NCBI RefSeq assembly: GCF_022539505.1
Contig: NC_061510.1
Coordinates: 399,386,249-399,450,248, forward strand
Direction: 5' to 3'
DNA: 64,000 nt
Source of the DNA: Lolium rigidum
Lineage: Eukaryota; Streptophyta; Magnoliopsida; Poales; Poaceae
This document shows, piece after piece, positions 44,247 to 54,916 of this stretch. Made by a program: the position numbers and the translations under genes. The notes below the pieces were generated by a model. It saw only the letters and a list, made by a program, of their open reading frames with translations. It had not been told where the DNA came from and did not search any database. Every line of letters begins with the position of its first letter. Positions within the stretch are counted from its first letter, which is position 1.

Positions 44247-45571
44247 TGAAAGGATCGTATGTCACCTAGATGGGGGGGTGAATAGGTGCTATATAAATTT
44301 TTATTTCCTTTTCAATTTAGGCTTGACACAAACATAAATTCTCTAGATATGCAACTATGTGAATTTACCTATATGACAAGATGCAAGCAAACAATACACA
44401 ATACAAGATACAAGTAGTAAAGTGCGGTAAAATGATAGATGTAACCGGGGTGGAGCACGCGGAGACACGAGGGTACGATTCCCGTAGTTCCTTCCTTGTA
44501 AAGGGAAGTACATATACATTGGAGTGGTGTTGTGCCACGAAGGCCAACTAACGCCACGAATGCCTCACCCTATTCTCCGGTGAGCAACGCCACAAAGGCC
44601 TAGCTCACGCTCCACTAAGCGGTTGCCTTAAGGTCGCAACCATCACCTTTAAACAAAGGTCGGGGCACACATCCACAACTCAATTGGAGGCTCCCAACAA
44701 CCGAGCACGGAGCTTTTACAACACAAAGCAAGATCCGAGGGCGACTTCTCACAAATCTAGGGTTTCCCCAACATGAATCTCCTACAAACAAGTGGATACT
44801 CAAATCCCTTTGGTGGAAGTATAGATCTAGGGTTCCTCCCTTGATTCCCAAGAGATCAACAAGATTGAGTGGCTAGGGAGGGAGATCTTGGAGTTTTGAG
44901 CTTTGGAACAATGGAGGAGAGAGAGTTGAAGCAGCAACCTCTCCTTGGAGAAGAAGAGTCCCTTTTATAATCCCACAACATAAGTGACCGTTGCAGAACC
45001 TTTTGGTCCGGAGTCTCCGGGCTAATGTCCGGAGTCTCCGGTGTAAGTTCGGAAACTCCGGTGTAGTTTTCGTCCTAGTCCCCGGACCCCCAGAAACTCT
45101 GGAAACTTGTCCGGAGTCTCCGGCCAGGGGAGACCGGAGTCTCCGGAGTGTAATGACCGAGAACTTGAGAAAAGTCCCTGGCCGAGAATCCGGACCCCCA
45201 TACATATTGTGAGACACCTTGGCTGGCTTCTCGAAGTTGGTTAGTCCGGAGACTTGCCCGGAGTCTCCGGCCCGGATGACCGGAGTCTCCGGTGTACTTG
45301 TCCGGAGTCTACAGACTGAAGATCTGCACTTGGTTTTTTTGTTGTGGGTCTTCTCCACCACCATTTCCAGCCAACCCCCGATATTTTCTTGAGCATTGCA
45401 GACACTTCACCACAAAGCTGCAACGCACATCTTGTTCGTTTCACTTTTTAGGGATCGGCCACCGTGACAAGCTTAACACATATATCATCTATGATCCATA
45501 AGCACATGGTTAAAGATCTCTATCTTAACAACAAACACGCAAAACCATGTTAGGAGGGAAATGCCCTTTCA
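44247..45571 (-). repeat. 5' LTR of the Sirevirus-like element
   Basis: A 1325-bp LTR. CCGGAGTCTCCGG-type palindromes are dense between about 45005 and 45315, better preserved than in the 3' LTR. Confidence 0.88.
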
Positions 45572-45576
45572 CCTAC

Positions 45577-46545
45577 CAATGAATATCCGTCATTATATAA
45601 TATTGTTAATCATAAGAATGATACAGTGAAAAATGTGTTAGCATCACATCCTCTGAATATTAGTTTCAGAAAAACTTTGGATGATAATAAATGGATTAGG
45701 TGAACACATATGTTACATCAATTAATTCGTGTCCAATTAACTGATCAGGAAGATACTTTCAAATGGAGTCTCACCACATCTGGTATTTTAACTGTTAAAA
45801 TAATGTACAATGACTTGCTTAATGACCACACTGTTTTTCTTAAAAAATATACTTGGAAGATAAAGGTATCGCTGCAAATTAAGATATTCATGTGGTATCT
45901 CTATAAGAAAGTTATTCTCACGAAATATAATCTTATCAAACGTAATTGACATGGGGACGTTAAATGTTGATTTTGTGATCAAGAGGAGACAATACACCAT
46001 CTCTTCATTGCATGTCCTTTTCACAGAACTGATTTGGAGAATCATCTACATGACATTTAATATGCCAACCCTGCAAATATTGCAAAAATGTTTGGAAATT
46101 GGTTGAATGGGGTTTCCAAAAAGCATAAGAGACAAATTAGAGTTGGCATTTGTGTTGTTGTGTGGTCAATATGGAAAGTACGCAATGATTGCATTCTTAA
46201 CAAAACAAGTTTTTCATCATTTTTGCAGGTTATCCCTTTAGCTACTCATTGGATTCATATGTGATCCTATCTACAGTCGGAGGATGAGCGTCCGGCTATG
46301 GATATTAGGTGCAACCGACAACAGGGATTTTACACCAGGTGTGGATGGTGTGCTGACAAACGGTTGACATGCTAATGCAAAGGCGTTTCATGACTCCTTT
46401 TGTTTTTCGGTGGCTTATTTTTATTGAGATCTTTGTGATCCATGATGTGTAATAATTTGAAGACTCTTGTAAGACTGGTTTATTTAAATGAAGGCAACCG
46501 TATGCATCAACTGATGCAGAGGCTGAGGTACCCCATTCGGAAAAA
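45577..46545 (+). mobile_element. LINE, right part with 3' end
   Basis: Continuation of the LINE at 30633-31830. 45710-45949 encodes RVQLTDQEDTFKWSLTTSGI and WKIKVSLQIKIFMWYLYKKV. After a stop, a zinc-binding CDQEETIHHLFIACPF follows at about 45970-46020, the zf-RVT region of plant LINEs. The 3' UTR has the usual LINE ending (ATGAAGGCAACCGTATGCAT near 46488-46507). Frameshifts are common. Confidence 0.82.
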
Positions 46546-47254
46546 GAAGTGCTTTGAGGTTAGCTACTAATTTTCTAGATTTCGTTCCAAACATTTTGGA
46601 ATTTTTTAACTGCTCATCTTTGCAAATGCTAGGCTCCTAGTGTAATTCAGTAACATATTTCCTCTATTTGGTTACGTGGATAGAGCAATCTTTTTCTCTT
46701 TTCACAAATGGAGGAATTTCCCCCCACCTATGCATCAACTAATACACATAGATATTTTGTTGCTAGGATCGTTGTTTTATATCTGGTTTGAGTGGCGAAC
46801 ATACAATTGGTGCTTGAATGTAAATTGTATTAGTTTTTTCATGGAGATGTCATTTGGAATATGGTTGAGTATACCACGGACTATGTTAAAAGTGTTAATC
46901 GAGAACATCGACTACTTTGTCCCATGATATGTACACAATTGTAGCAATTTTCTCACGTAATAATTCTAAAGGATTACTAATGATCAAACTATCTAGTACA
47001 ATTGCAAACGAGCTCATCAACAATCACATTGTAGATACACATGCAAAAAAAAAATGGTGGAGTGATTGCGGAAATGTTTTGCTTGTTTAAGAAGTTGTAC
47101 TCTTATCTCGGTTTGAGACACCTTTACCTCTTTAAAGACTATGGTGAACGTCTAGCATGTATGCTATAATTAACACAAACCCAAATGTGCAAGCAATGTT
47201 TTTTCGTAAAAAATCAGGATTGTTCTTGTTGTCAGCTAGAACGTTCTTGTCAGT
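46546..47254. other. No gene recognised
   Basis: AT-rich low-copy sequence. A frame at 46676-46927 has no family motif. The last 50 bp or so (TTGTTCTTGTTGTCAGCTAGA) recur at 52136-52156. Confidence 0.45.
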
Positions 47255-47259
47255 GTCAA

Positions 47260-49487
47260 TGTAGAAGGATAGAGAGGGAGAGAGATTGGCGGAATATGAT
47301 GGATGTATTATTGAGCCTCATGGGCGAGTATATATAGGCGTACAGGGATCATCTTGGAGTGCAAGACAAGACACAAGATCTATCTCTATCCTAGACTACC
47401 TAAACCGTACGTATACTAAATATATCTCTAACACCCCCCCGCAGTCGTAGCGGTAGTGACGTGAACAACAATAGCGTCGCGGACGGTCAGACTGGAGATA
47501 AACCGAAGTGGACCCCAGAAGGCTGACACTCCCCCGCAGTCGTAGCGGGAGCGTCGTGGACGGAGTTGCGTCGCGGATGCTTGGACTGTAGAGGAAGCTG
47601 GTGAGGCGCAGGCGAGGTGGTAGCCCTTGTGCCGATGTCGAGGGAGCCGAGAGCGTTGGGTGGTGCAACCTTGGTCAGGGTAACCGCGTGAGGGGATGCC
47701 GTGGTCGATGTCGTCGTCGGGTGCCGGTGTCGAGGTAGTCGCACATGAAGCCGCAAGCGCATAGTGCGCGAGGAGAGTGACGGAGACGTGTCGAGGCAGT
47801 CGTGGAGATGGTCGATGCCGAAGTCGATGCAGTCTGAGCCGTCGAGGACGAGGTGCGGCCCTAGTTTTGCCGTGAACCGGGCGCACGTCGGGGACGAAGG
47901 CATACTTCGGTTTTGCCGGAACCGAGTACACATAGAAGAAGTCGGTGACGCGGTCGAGGCAGGTCGTAGAGGCGATGCCGAAGAAGACGTTGTCGAAGCC
48001 GATGAAGACGAGACGTCCGACGCGAGTTTGCCGGACTCGGGAACGTGTCGGGGACGAAGGCACTTCCGGTGTTGCCGCACCGGGCATGCGAGGGTGGGGA
48101 ACATTACAAAGTGCGCGCCATGTCGGAGTAGACCGGTAGAGGAGGTCTCGACGACGGGTGTCGGAGAAGAGGAGCAGGTGGTGTAGTCGGGGAAGAGGCG
48201 AGTCTCGACGACGGGTGTCGGAGTAGAGTAGCAGGTGACGTAGTCGGGGAAGAGGCGAGGACGCTGGCGGCGAAGCTGTAGTGTACGAAGACGTAGAAGG
48301 CGGCGAACCCAGCGGTGACCGGGGTGGTCAAGCTGGACGCCTAGACGGGCGTTGCGGTGGTCGGCGAGCCCAGCGCGACCTGAAGAGGTTGGCGAGCCCA
48401 GCGGCGACCTGGGGTGGGGGCGCGACGGCGGTACACGAAGTAGGCGAGGAAGACCCAGCGGCGTGACGAAGACCATGCGCAGACGGAGGCGACCCGCGCC
48501 GAAGGGGCGGCGCTGTGGTGGCCTCGGACGTCGATGCGCGGGGGACGGCGAAGTAGACTGCGTGCGGCAACGTCTCGGCCCGAGGGGCCGGCGTAGCTGC
48601 AGGGCGCGAGTCGATGCAGCGGCGGGAGACCACCAGCAACGTACACGCCTTCGAAGGCGCGTCGGAGGCCGGTAGCATGGACCAAAGGCGGCGGCGCTGC
48701 GGCCCGAAGGGGCGACGCAGCGGCAGCCCGTAGCTCGATCGGTGGTAGGCGCGTGCTCGGGGACGTGCTTGGCGGAGACGTGCACGAGGTCGGTTGATCA
48801 GACCGACGGCGGCGCTGTACGCGCCATGGCGTGGACGACGTGCCGCAGATTGGAGTCGTTGGCGACGTTGTCGGTGATGTCCCGGGCGATGACGGCGAAG
48901 ACGGACCGGCGATGGAGACCGCGCGGGCGAGACAGCCTGCTGCGTCGCACGTAGGCGTCCCGTGTGTGACGCGTGCGGCCGTGCCGCGCGGTTGATGAAG
49001 ATGACCGGTATAGATCGATGTCGTTGTCGGAGTAGAGGCGCGCGGTGACGGCGGCGGTGGGCGACTCAATCCGATCTATGATCGGTAAACCAAAAAAGAA
49101 AACGCCGGTCAAGCGACCGGCGGAGCAAAAAGAAAACCAATCTACGGATTGGAAAAAAAAGACTCGAGGGCAGCGGATCAACGGATCGGCGGACGAACCC
49201 TCATACGGGTTGCGCGGCCCCCGGAGTAGATCATGGAGATCGACCTCCCCGGGGGCGGCGCGGCGCGGAAACTTTGCGGCGACTAGGTCAAGGAGCGTGC
49301 CGCTCTGATACCATGTAGAAGGATAGAGAGGGAGAGAGATTGGCGGAATATGATGGATGTATTATTGAGCCTCATGGGCGAGTATATATAGGCGTACAGG
49401 GATCATCTTGGAGTGCAAGACAAGACACAAGATCTATCTCTATCCTAGACTACCTAAACCGTACGTATACTAAATATATCTCTAACA
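47260..49487 (-). mobile_element. Short-LTR non-autonomous retroelement, 2.2 kb
   Basis: Two 174-bp LTRs that look identical (47260-47433, 49314-49487), TG...CA on the minus strand (TGTTAGAGATATA...CTTCTACA), with perfect TSD GTCAA (47255-47259, 49488-49492). A Met primer-binding site (minus TGGTATCAGAGC at 49302-49313) abuts the right LTR. A C run at 47434-47440 is the polypurine tract GCGGGGGGGTG on the minus strand, so the element runs leftwards. It has no gag or pol. A TRIM/LARD-like copia derivative is likely. The apparent LTR identity implies recent movement. Confidence 0.92.
47434..49301 (-). other. GC-rich internal cargo of the short-LTR element
   Basis: About 1.87 kb of very GC-rich DNA with no recognisable retroviral domain. 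The longest minus-strand frame (48785-47487, 432 codons, MHVSAKHVPEHAPTTDRATG) is open, but Arg/Pro/Ser/Thr-rich and probably low-complexity. Overlapping frames exist on both strands. It contains a direct repeat of about 60 bp (GTCTCGACGACGGGTGTCGG at 48146 and 48202), repeated CGGCGA(A/G)CCCAGCG words near 48303-48407, and a second CCCCCGCAGTCGTAGCGG near 47532. Its origin is unknown. Confidence 0.5.
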
Positions 49488-49492
49488 GTCAA

Positions 49493-50500
49493 GTGTAGAA
49501 CATGACGAGTTTTGCTACGGTAGACTCTCTGTCTAAAAAATGTTTTGAACTTTCGATGTAAATCGACCGATAAAAGTTTATACGGGTAACTTTGTGAGCC
49601 ATGCATGTGCAAACTTAGGCCGATCTTCTTCATGTACCAATTTCTGGAATAAGCGAAGCATAGATGATGTAATGGCTACACAAGGAACTTCTATAAGGGG
49701 CTTAATTTAATATATTTCATTCACAATTTTTTTATCTCGAATAAAAATAGGTTAGATTTTAAGAACAACGTCACGATCTTTTACAACATGTCATTGCCTC
49801 TCACCCACTTCACCTACCAGCTTCACCCTCTTGCTCCATGTAGTATAAAATTCCTACCACATAATCTCTCTATCCACATATACTAGGTCATTTCTCATCC
49901 ATGCATGAATGGCTTATCAGTTCTCTCTACCTCACCACGCAACTCTCTAAGCCCCACACACGGTCTCACCACCACTGTTATAGAACTTGTAGGCATGAGA
50001 GATATGGGGAAAGAAAGAGACATTTTCTGAATATATTTTCTACTAACATTGAAGTATCGACCGTGGACGGCTGCCCTTCGTTTACGTACCGGACAATTCC
50101 CTCCACCAGGTCCACAACAGCAAGTTGTAGAACGTTGACAGTTTGTGCGCCTCCTTCCAAGCAAAATTTACGGGGACCACACAACCGTGTGCATATAATC
50201 CTCCCTATCGAGCCCGCTAGCTCCCATAGGTGTGAATCGTAAGACCTGCAAATTAATGTATAAGGCATGTTCGAGGGCCTCAATCCCGTCTATCACATTA
50301 CCCTGGGTGCTTGTGGGAGGCTTCAGGATGGCTCATACGTCAAATTCTCTTGGCGCTTCCATGGTTATCACATGTCAATAGCCAAAGGAAGCACCGTCTA
50401 GAACGGATCAATGCACTGAAATTATATACTGTGTTTTACGGCTATTTTCTACTACATACTATAAATCAAGTTAGCATGCCACAGCCGCAAAGTAAGCCTG
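49493..50500. other. Unassigned sequence with one minus-strand frame
   Basis: The first 100 bp are the right half of a repeat also found at 52170-52260. A minus-strand frame 50283-49978 reads AGSIGRIICTRLCGPRKFCL and VNVLQLAVVDLVEGIVRYVN. It looks protein-like, but I do not recognise it and no neighbouring exon was found. Confidence 0.3.
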
Positions 50501-50519
50501 CTTGATATTGTCAAGTTTG

Positions 50520-51149
50520 CGAGGGCCCTCCGCTTGGGTTAGCATGGCTTGAATGGGAGGACACGGATATAATTTGGGTGGGTTCTGGAAATCCTTGCAA
50601 CGAAAAAGACATGGATCTCTTTTAGGTGCCACCACGATCACGGTTGTGGATGGAAATAAAACGCCTCTTGGGATGCCCTTTGGATTGAGGGGAAGAAGCC
50701 GAAAGATGTTGGCCCTCTCATTTTCTTGGCTTTCAAAGAGGAAAAAATGGTTGTGTTAGCAAAGTAATGGCCAACACAAGGTGGATTGAGAAAATTGCCA
50801 AGGATGCCAACTTCTCCATAGACCATGCTCAATAATTTGTGAGCCTTTGGTCTCATCTTAGACATATGGATCCTCAAGATAATGTGGATGATCATATCAT
50901 TTGGAACCTGACGACAAGCGGTCAATACTTGGCGGCTTCCGATTATAAGGCGCAATTCCGAAACCTCCACCAACATGAATAACATGATTTGGAAGCCCCC
51001 TCCCTAAAATCAATTTCTTTGTGTGGCTTGCAAACCAAAGTAGGCTTTGGACAGCCAACGGTAGCGCAAAATAGGGTTGGCCAAATTTTCGGATGTGCCC
51101 GTTTTGCAAAACAGCTCCGGAATCAATTGTTCACCTCCTTGTCCATCAC
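50520..51149 (+). mobile_element. LINE remnant, left part
   Basis: Broken plus-strand frames give TRWIEKIAKDANFSIDHAQ, DDHIIWNLTTSGQYLAASDY and, near 50990-51120, the zf-RVT signature (phrases such as FFVWLACKPKxLWTA and CPFCKTAPESIVHLL, across frames). This is the C-terminal end of a plant LINE. It is interrupted at 51150 by a TIR element and resumes at 51586. Confidence 0.7.
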
Positions 51150-51570
51150 TTCTACTCCGGTGCTCCCCCCTTGGCAAATTTCAGGCTGTGTCATAAAGAA
51201 GAATGGTTGAGATCTTCTAATACCGCTTCGTAAGCGGGGATATGATCGTAAAATTTAAAAATCTGATATATACGTACGACCCTCTAGAGGCCCATATGGC
51301 CCGCTTTATCTTGTACGATTATTTTATGTAAGTATAGTGTACTACTACGATGACGTGCGTGTACCGAATAGGCAGGACATATAAAAAAGGGCCGTAGACG
51401 TCTCCGCGTACGTCACCCCACCAATTTGCCCACCAAATCAGGAACGGAAATACCGTATGTATACAGACGAACAAACATGGGCTGGATATGGGTCAGCAGG
51501 CCTAAGGTTGGAAAACAAAAAAAAGAATATAACCTTTTAACTTGTGTCAGGGGGGAGCACCGGAGTAGGA
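51150..51570. mobile_element. 421-bp TIR element inserted in the LINE
   Basis: Terminal inverted repeats T(T/C)CTACTCCGGTGCTCCCC at both ends (21 of 22 bases match). Flanking direct repeats are CTCCTTGTCCATCAC (51135-51149) and CTCCTTGTCCATTAC (51571-51585), 14 of 15 identical. LINE coding sequence continues across. A long duplication would fit a Mutator-like element (usually 8-11 bp), but 15 bp is longer than normal. No transposase frame. Superfamily unresolved. Confidence 0.65.
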
Positions 51571-51585
51571 CTCCTTGTCCATTAC

Positions 51586-51995
51586 CCCTACATTATTCCA
51601 TTTGGGCGCTCATCAAAGATTGGATTGGCCTCTATGGTTTAGATTTTCAACATTGGAAAACCACAACATGGAGATTTGGTGGCTTAGGAATGTCGACTGG
51701 CACATCCTACAATCGGAAAGCTTTGGAGTCGTTCACCTTGCTAAGTTCTGGACCATTTGGAATGAAAGAAATGCTCTAGTTTTTCAAAGCAAGCAAGGGT
51801 CTACGGTGGTTCTCCTCGACAAAATCAAGAAGTAGGCTCACCTTTGGGTGATTGTCAGGGCTAAGAATTAGTTGAGCGAAATAATGTCGAGCAAGTAATG
51901 GCATGTTGTAAAGTAAATTGGTTGGGACATCTTGTCATACTTCATCTTAATTAAATGTATGGGGCGAAACTTTTATCCTTGTTAAAAAAGCCTCT
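51586..51995 (+). mobile_element. LINE remnant, right part
   Basis: Continues the LINE at 50520-51149: IKDWIGLYGLDFQHW, then VHLAKFWTIWNERNALVFQS and LLDKIKK, the common C-terminal end of plant LINE RT polyproteins. A 3' UTR runs to about 51995. Confidence 0.75.
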
Positions 51996-52124
51996 ATATA
52001 AATAGCTATAACTTGAATGAAGCGGATCCAATTATTTTTTGCGAAACACGAAGCGGATCCAATTATACTAGAGGTTCAAATTGATATGACTACAGAACCA
52101 ATTAACACCCCTGCCAGCTGCCAA

Positions 52125-52260
52125 AAAATGTTAGGATTGTTCTTGTTGTCAGCTAGAACGGTCTTGTCTGTAGCAAGTGTAGAACATGGCGAGTTTTAAT
52201 ACGGTAGAACCTCCTCTGAAAAAGGTAGCAATTTTCGATGTATTCAACGATAAAAAATAC
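52125..52260 (+). repeat. Paralogous empty site of the short-LTR element
   Basis: TTGTTCTTGTTGTCAGCTAGA and GCAAGTGTAGAACATGGCGAG match the two sides of the short-LTR element (47210-47259 and 49488-49600) joined without it. This shows the insertion site in its unoccupied state and a local duplication of about 130 bp. A shorter match, GCAAGTGTAGAACATG, recurs at about 53839-53854. Confidence 0.75.
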
Positions 52261-52468
52261 CCTTTTGTTAGTTCAATCTATTCGAAAATGTGGAAACCCT
52301 GAAAATAACAAATTAGATAATACCGGAACGTTGTGTCGCCACGTTGAATCCGTGGGTTCCATTGTCAGGCATATTTTACACTGGAATCTTGTTTCTTTTG
52401 ATGCAAGTGTTGCATGGAGCCCATAAGTAGCGAGAAAGGAATGTCGTTTGGTTTTGATTCTGAGTGGC
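52261..52468. other. No gene recognised
   Basis: Short low-copy spacer before the Harbinger-like element. Confidence 0.4.
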
Positions 52469-52471
52469 TAA

Positions 52472-53587
52472 GGGCATCTTCAGCGGCGGACGTTCGAAAT
52501 GTCCGTTTGCGTCGGCCCGCGGATGCGTTGTGGCCGCGGCGACCGTTTGCGTCGGGGGTAGCTCTAGCGGTGCGGACGCATATTTTATCCGGGGACAGCG
52601 TCAAGGTCGCTAATGGCGTTTTACGTCCCGTCGAGGACTGCCGCCGGCGATTAACCGTTCCCGCGCAACGACGATCGTTCCGCGCGCGCCCAATACATTC
52701 GCAAGTTTCGCCGGCGTTTGCGCGCGCGGGAAACACCCTGCGCGCCAACGCCGTTTCCCGCCCCGCCGTGGCTATATACGGTGGACACCGCCGGGTGCGA
52801 CGGGCACACCTCACACTACCATCCATCCATGGCGGACCACATGAGTTGGGAGCAAGTTGTTGACATTTGCCGCCAGCTCCAACCGGAAGCTGGAGGTCGC
52901 CATCGCCGCCAGGGACGAAGCTGTGGCGGCGGCGGCTAGGGACAGGGCCCGCTTCGTCGCCGACGTGGCGGCGATCCAGGCGGCGGTGGCGGCGGAGGAG
53001 GACGCGGCGGCGGCGGAGGAGGAGGCCCGGGCGGCGGCGGTCCTGGCGGCGGCAGAGGAGGAGGCCCGGGCGACGGCGAAGGCGGCGGCTAGGAAGGTTG
53101 CCTTTGCGACGGTGACGGCGCTGTGGCAGGACGAGATGTCCGTTCGCCGCCGTGCAAGAACCGCTCCCGCTTCGACGACGGCGCCGGCCAATCCGGCGGC
53201 CAGTAGTAGGGCGCGCGACTGTGAGTAACCGAAGCCGGTGTAGGCCGCGCGACGGCGAGTAGGTACGGCCGTTGTAGTTTTAGGTTAACTCGACTAACCA
53301 TCTCTGTAAAGATGGTCCTTTTGGCCAATCAATAGTAATGAAAAAATATTTTGCTTATCTAGTCACTGCCGACCGGGCCCGGATGTACCCAACGCGGACA
53401 TTTTCCGCGACCGCCGAGCGTCCGCGGAGACGCAAACCTGGGGCATATTTGGATCAGGTTTGCGTCTCCGCGGACGGACCGGTCACTTTGCGTCGCCCCG
53501 CTGGAGCAGGACCTAGACGCATTTCCGGTCACGACGGACGAAAACGGTCGCTCAGCGACCATTTGCGTCGCGCCGCTGGAGATGCCC
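52472..53587 (+). mobile_element. Harbinger-like element carrying a gene-like insert
   Basis: A 1116-bp element with terminal inverted repeats GGGCATCTTCAGCGGCG / CGCCGCTGGAGATGCCC and TSD TAA (52469-52471, 53588-53590). Internally there is a TATA-like GGCTATATACGG near 52769 and an ATG at 52829. Subterminal inverted words (CAAACCTGGGGCATATTTGG ... AGGTTTGCGTCTCCGCGG, 53430-53475) are present. No transposase DDE motif. Confidence 0.8.
52829..53228 (+). pseudogene. Ala/Glu-rich coiled-coil frame inside the Harbinger-like element
   Basis: Starts MADHMSWEQVVDICRQLQ. After a one-base shift near 52870-52885 it continues RKLEVAIAARDEAVAAAARD, AEEDAAAAEEEARAAAVLAA and ATVTALWQDEMSVRRRARTA to a stop at 53226-53228. 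It is strongly heptad-like and rich in Ala and Glu. I do not recognise the family. A possible ORF1-type partner protein of Harbinger elements cannot be confirmed. Confidence 0.45.
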
Positions 53588-53590
53588 TAA

Positions 53591-54114
53591 TGGATAAAGC
53601 AGTCACTAGATATGGTTCATATTTGGGAGCTCCCCTGGCGAGGAGGTATGGATGTGAGTCCATTATCCTACTGGTGGGATCGGCTTGGGATGAGATGCAT
53701 GGTGACGTGCACACAGACTTATGTCAGTGGATATAGGAGGGATGTGTTACTTCATGTGCTAGGACAAGCTTTTAACTATTCTAAGGGTGATTGTGCACAC
53801 AAAATCTAGATTGATCTCGCTGTCAGAAATAGTTCTCGCAAGTGTAGAACATGTCATGGTGATTAAACGATACCCATTCCTGTCTAAGAGACGATTGCCG
53901 TGCTAGGTGATCTAAGAATCTATTTATATTTTTATTGTTTTTAATGTCTTTTAGCTGATGTTGATGATTATTGATAGATCGGTGAACCTTTTGTTTTTAA
54001 AAAGTACTGCTGGTACAATTTCACTACTTCATTCGATGCACCATTTGCATGCCTGTCAAGAACTTAAGTTTGTATAGTTTATTGTGTGCGTGTGGGCGTT
54101 AGTTTGTGTATCTC
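53591..54114. other. No gene recognised
   Basis: Low-copy sequence between two TAA-flanked elements. No coding motif. Confidence 0.45.
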
Positions 54115-54117
54115 TAA

Positions 54118-54414
54118 GAGCAAGTACAATAAAACTGACTCAGCATGCTATAAGAATTAAAATAGTGTTGTTTTGCTTAGGTGGATGAGAGAGAAGTGGA
54201 GAGAGAAAAGAGATGGGCTCTCATGCAAGAGCCAACTCTTGCACGCGCTTCCTGAGCGACTTTGTGAGTATGTGTGGTGGGCCTTTTACACATAAAGTTA
54301 TCAAACCTTAAAGCCAACTATTGTACAAATTAGCTATAAGCTGACTATAGCTGGTCTTATAGCCAGCATCCATGGTCTTATAGCCAGCATCCAGCTGCAC
54401 TATTGGAATTGCTC
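54118..54414. mobile_element. Tourist-like MITE, 297 bp
   Basis: Terminal inverted repeats GAGCAAGTACAATAA / TATTGGAATTGCTC (imperfect) and TSD TAA (54115-54117, 54415-54417). It contains a tandem 21-bp duplication of TCTTATAGCCAGCATCCA near 54354-54392. Confidence 0.8.
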
Positions 54415-54754
54415 TAAGGAGCACTAAGCTCCCAGGGTTTTGGAGAGCTATCCTTGCTCCACCGATGCTGCCTGGTTTCGGATCCACATGTCTGTGTCCA
54501 CTCTACAGCTGCGAGGTAGGCCTCTCCTTCTTTTTAGATAGTCGGTTTCTATGCGTGTGTGACTTTGCAGCTCCAATGCCCTCAAATGTCCAGCCGTCAA
54601 CTCGCTGAGCCCCCCACGCCCGTTCCACTCCCTCCCTCTTCCCAAATTATCGCTGCCGCCTCCTGTGCTTCCGGCCGGCCGTCCTACACGGCTTCGACCT
54701 AGCGACCTGCAGCTCGTCGCGTGCTAGGCCTTCGCCTACCCCGGCGTCGTGGCC

Positions 54755-54916
54755 TGACCTGGAGATTGACGCGCGCGATGGCTCTGCCTACGCCCGCGCC
54801 GCCGCCATTGAAGAGCGCCGAAGAGTGCGCTAAAGACGGCGCTGCCGATGCGTGGGTGTTCGACATCGATGAGATGCTGCTCTCCAAACTCCCCTACTAC
54901 GCCCAACACAGATACG
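54755..54916 (+). pseudogene. Acid phosphatase (HAD, class B type) exon remnant
   Basis: DAWVFDIDEMLLSKLPYYAQ is the DXDXT active-site signature of plant acid phosphatases and vegetative storage proteins, normally DAWVFDxDETLLSNLPYYA. The essential first Asp and the second Asp are present but the Thr is Met. Upstream, in another frame, DLEIDARDGSAYARAA resembles the preceding part of the same exon, so a frameshift lies between. The exon ends at a good splice donor (ACGG|GTGAGCC, 54917). No signal peptide exon before it and no later exon were found. This is an isolated gene fragment. Confidence 0.7.

Larger units (their letters stand above)
31831..45571 (-). mobile_element. Sirevirus-like (Maximus-type) Ty1/copia element, minus strand
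   Basis: Termini TGAAAGG...CCTTTCA. The left LTR 31831-33194 is the 3' LTR and the right LTR 44247-45571 is the 5' LTR. Flanks CCTGC (31826-31830) and CCTAC (45572-45576) fit a TSD with one change, and LINE sequence continues on both sides. Order on the minus strand is 5' LTR, Met primer-binding site, long gag, protease/integrase, env-like region, 3' LTR. RT and RNase H are missing. Two other retroelements are nested inside (36072-38075, 41057-43196). The long gag, extra frame after pol and multicopy palindromes fit the Sirevirus lineage. Confidence 0.88.

Noticed and set aside
47428..48087. Additional long frames in the GC-rich cargo of the short-LTR element
   Set aside because: High GC content makes stop codons rare on both strands. 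No motif favours any of them over the 432-codon frame, which is itself doubtful.
51150..51570. CACTA transposon
   Set aside because: The ends contain CTACTCC but do not start with CACTA, and the duplication is not 3 bp.
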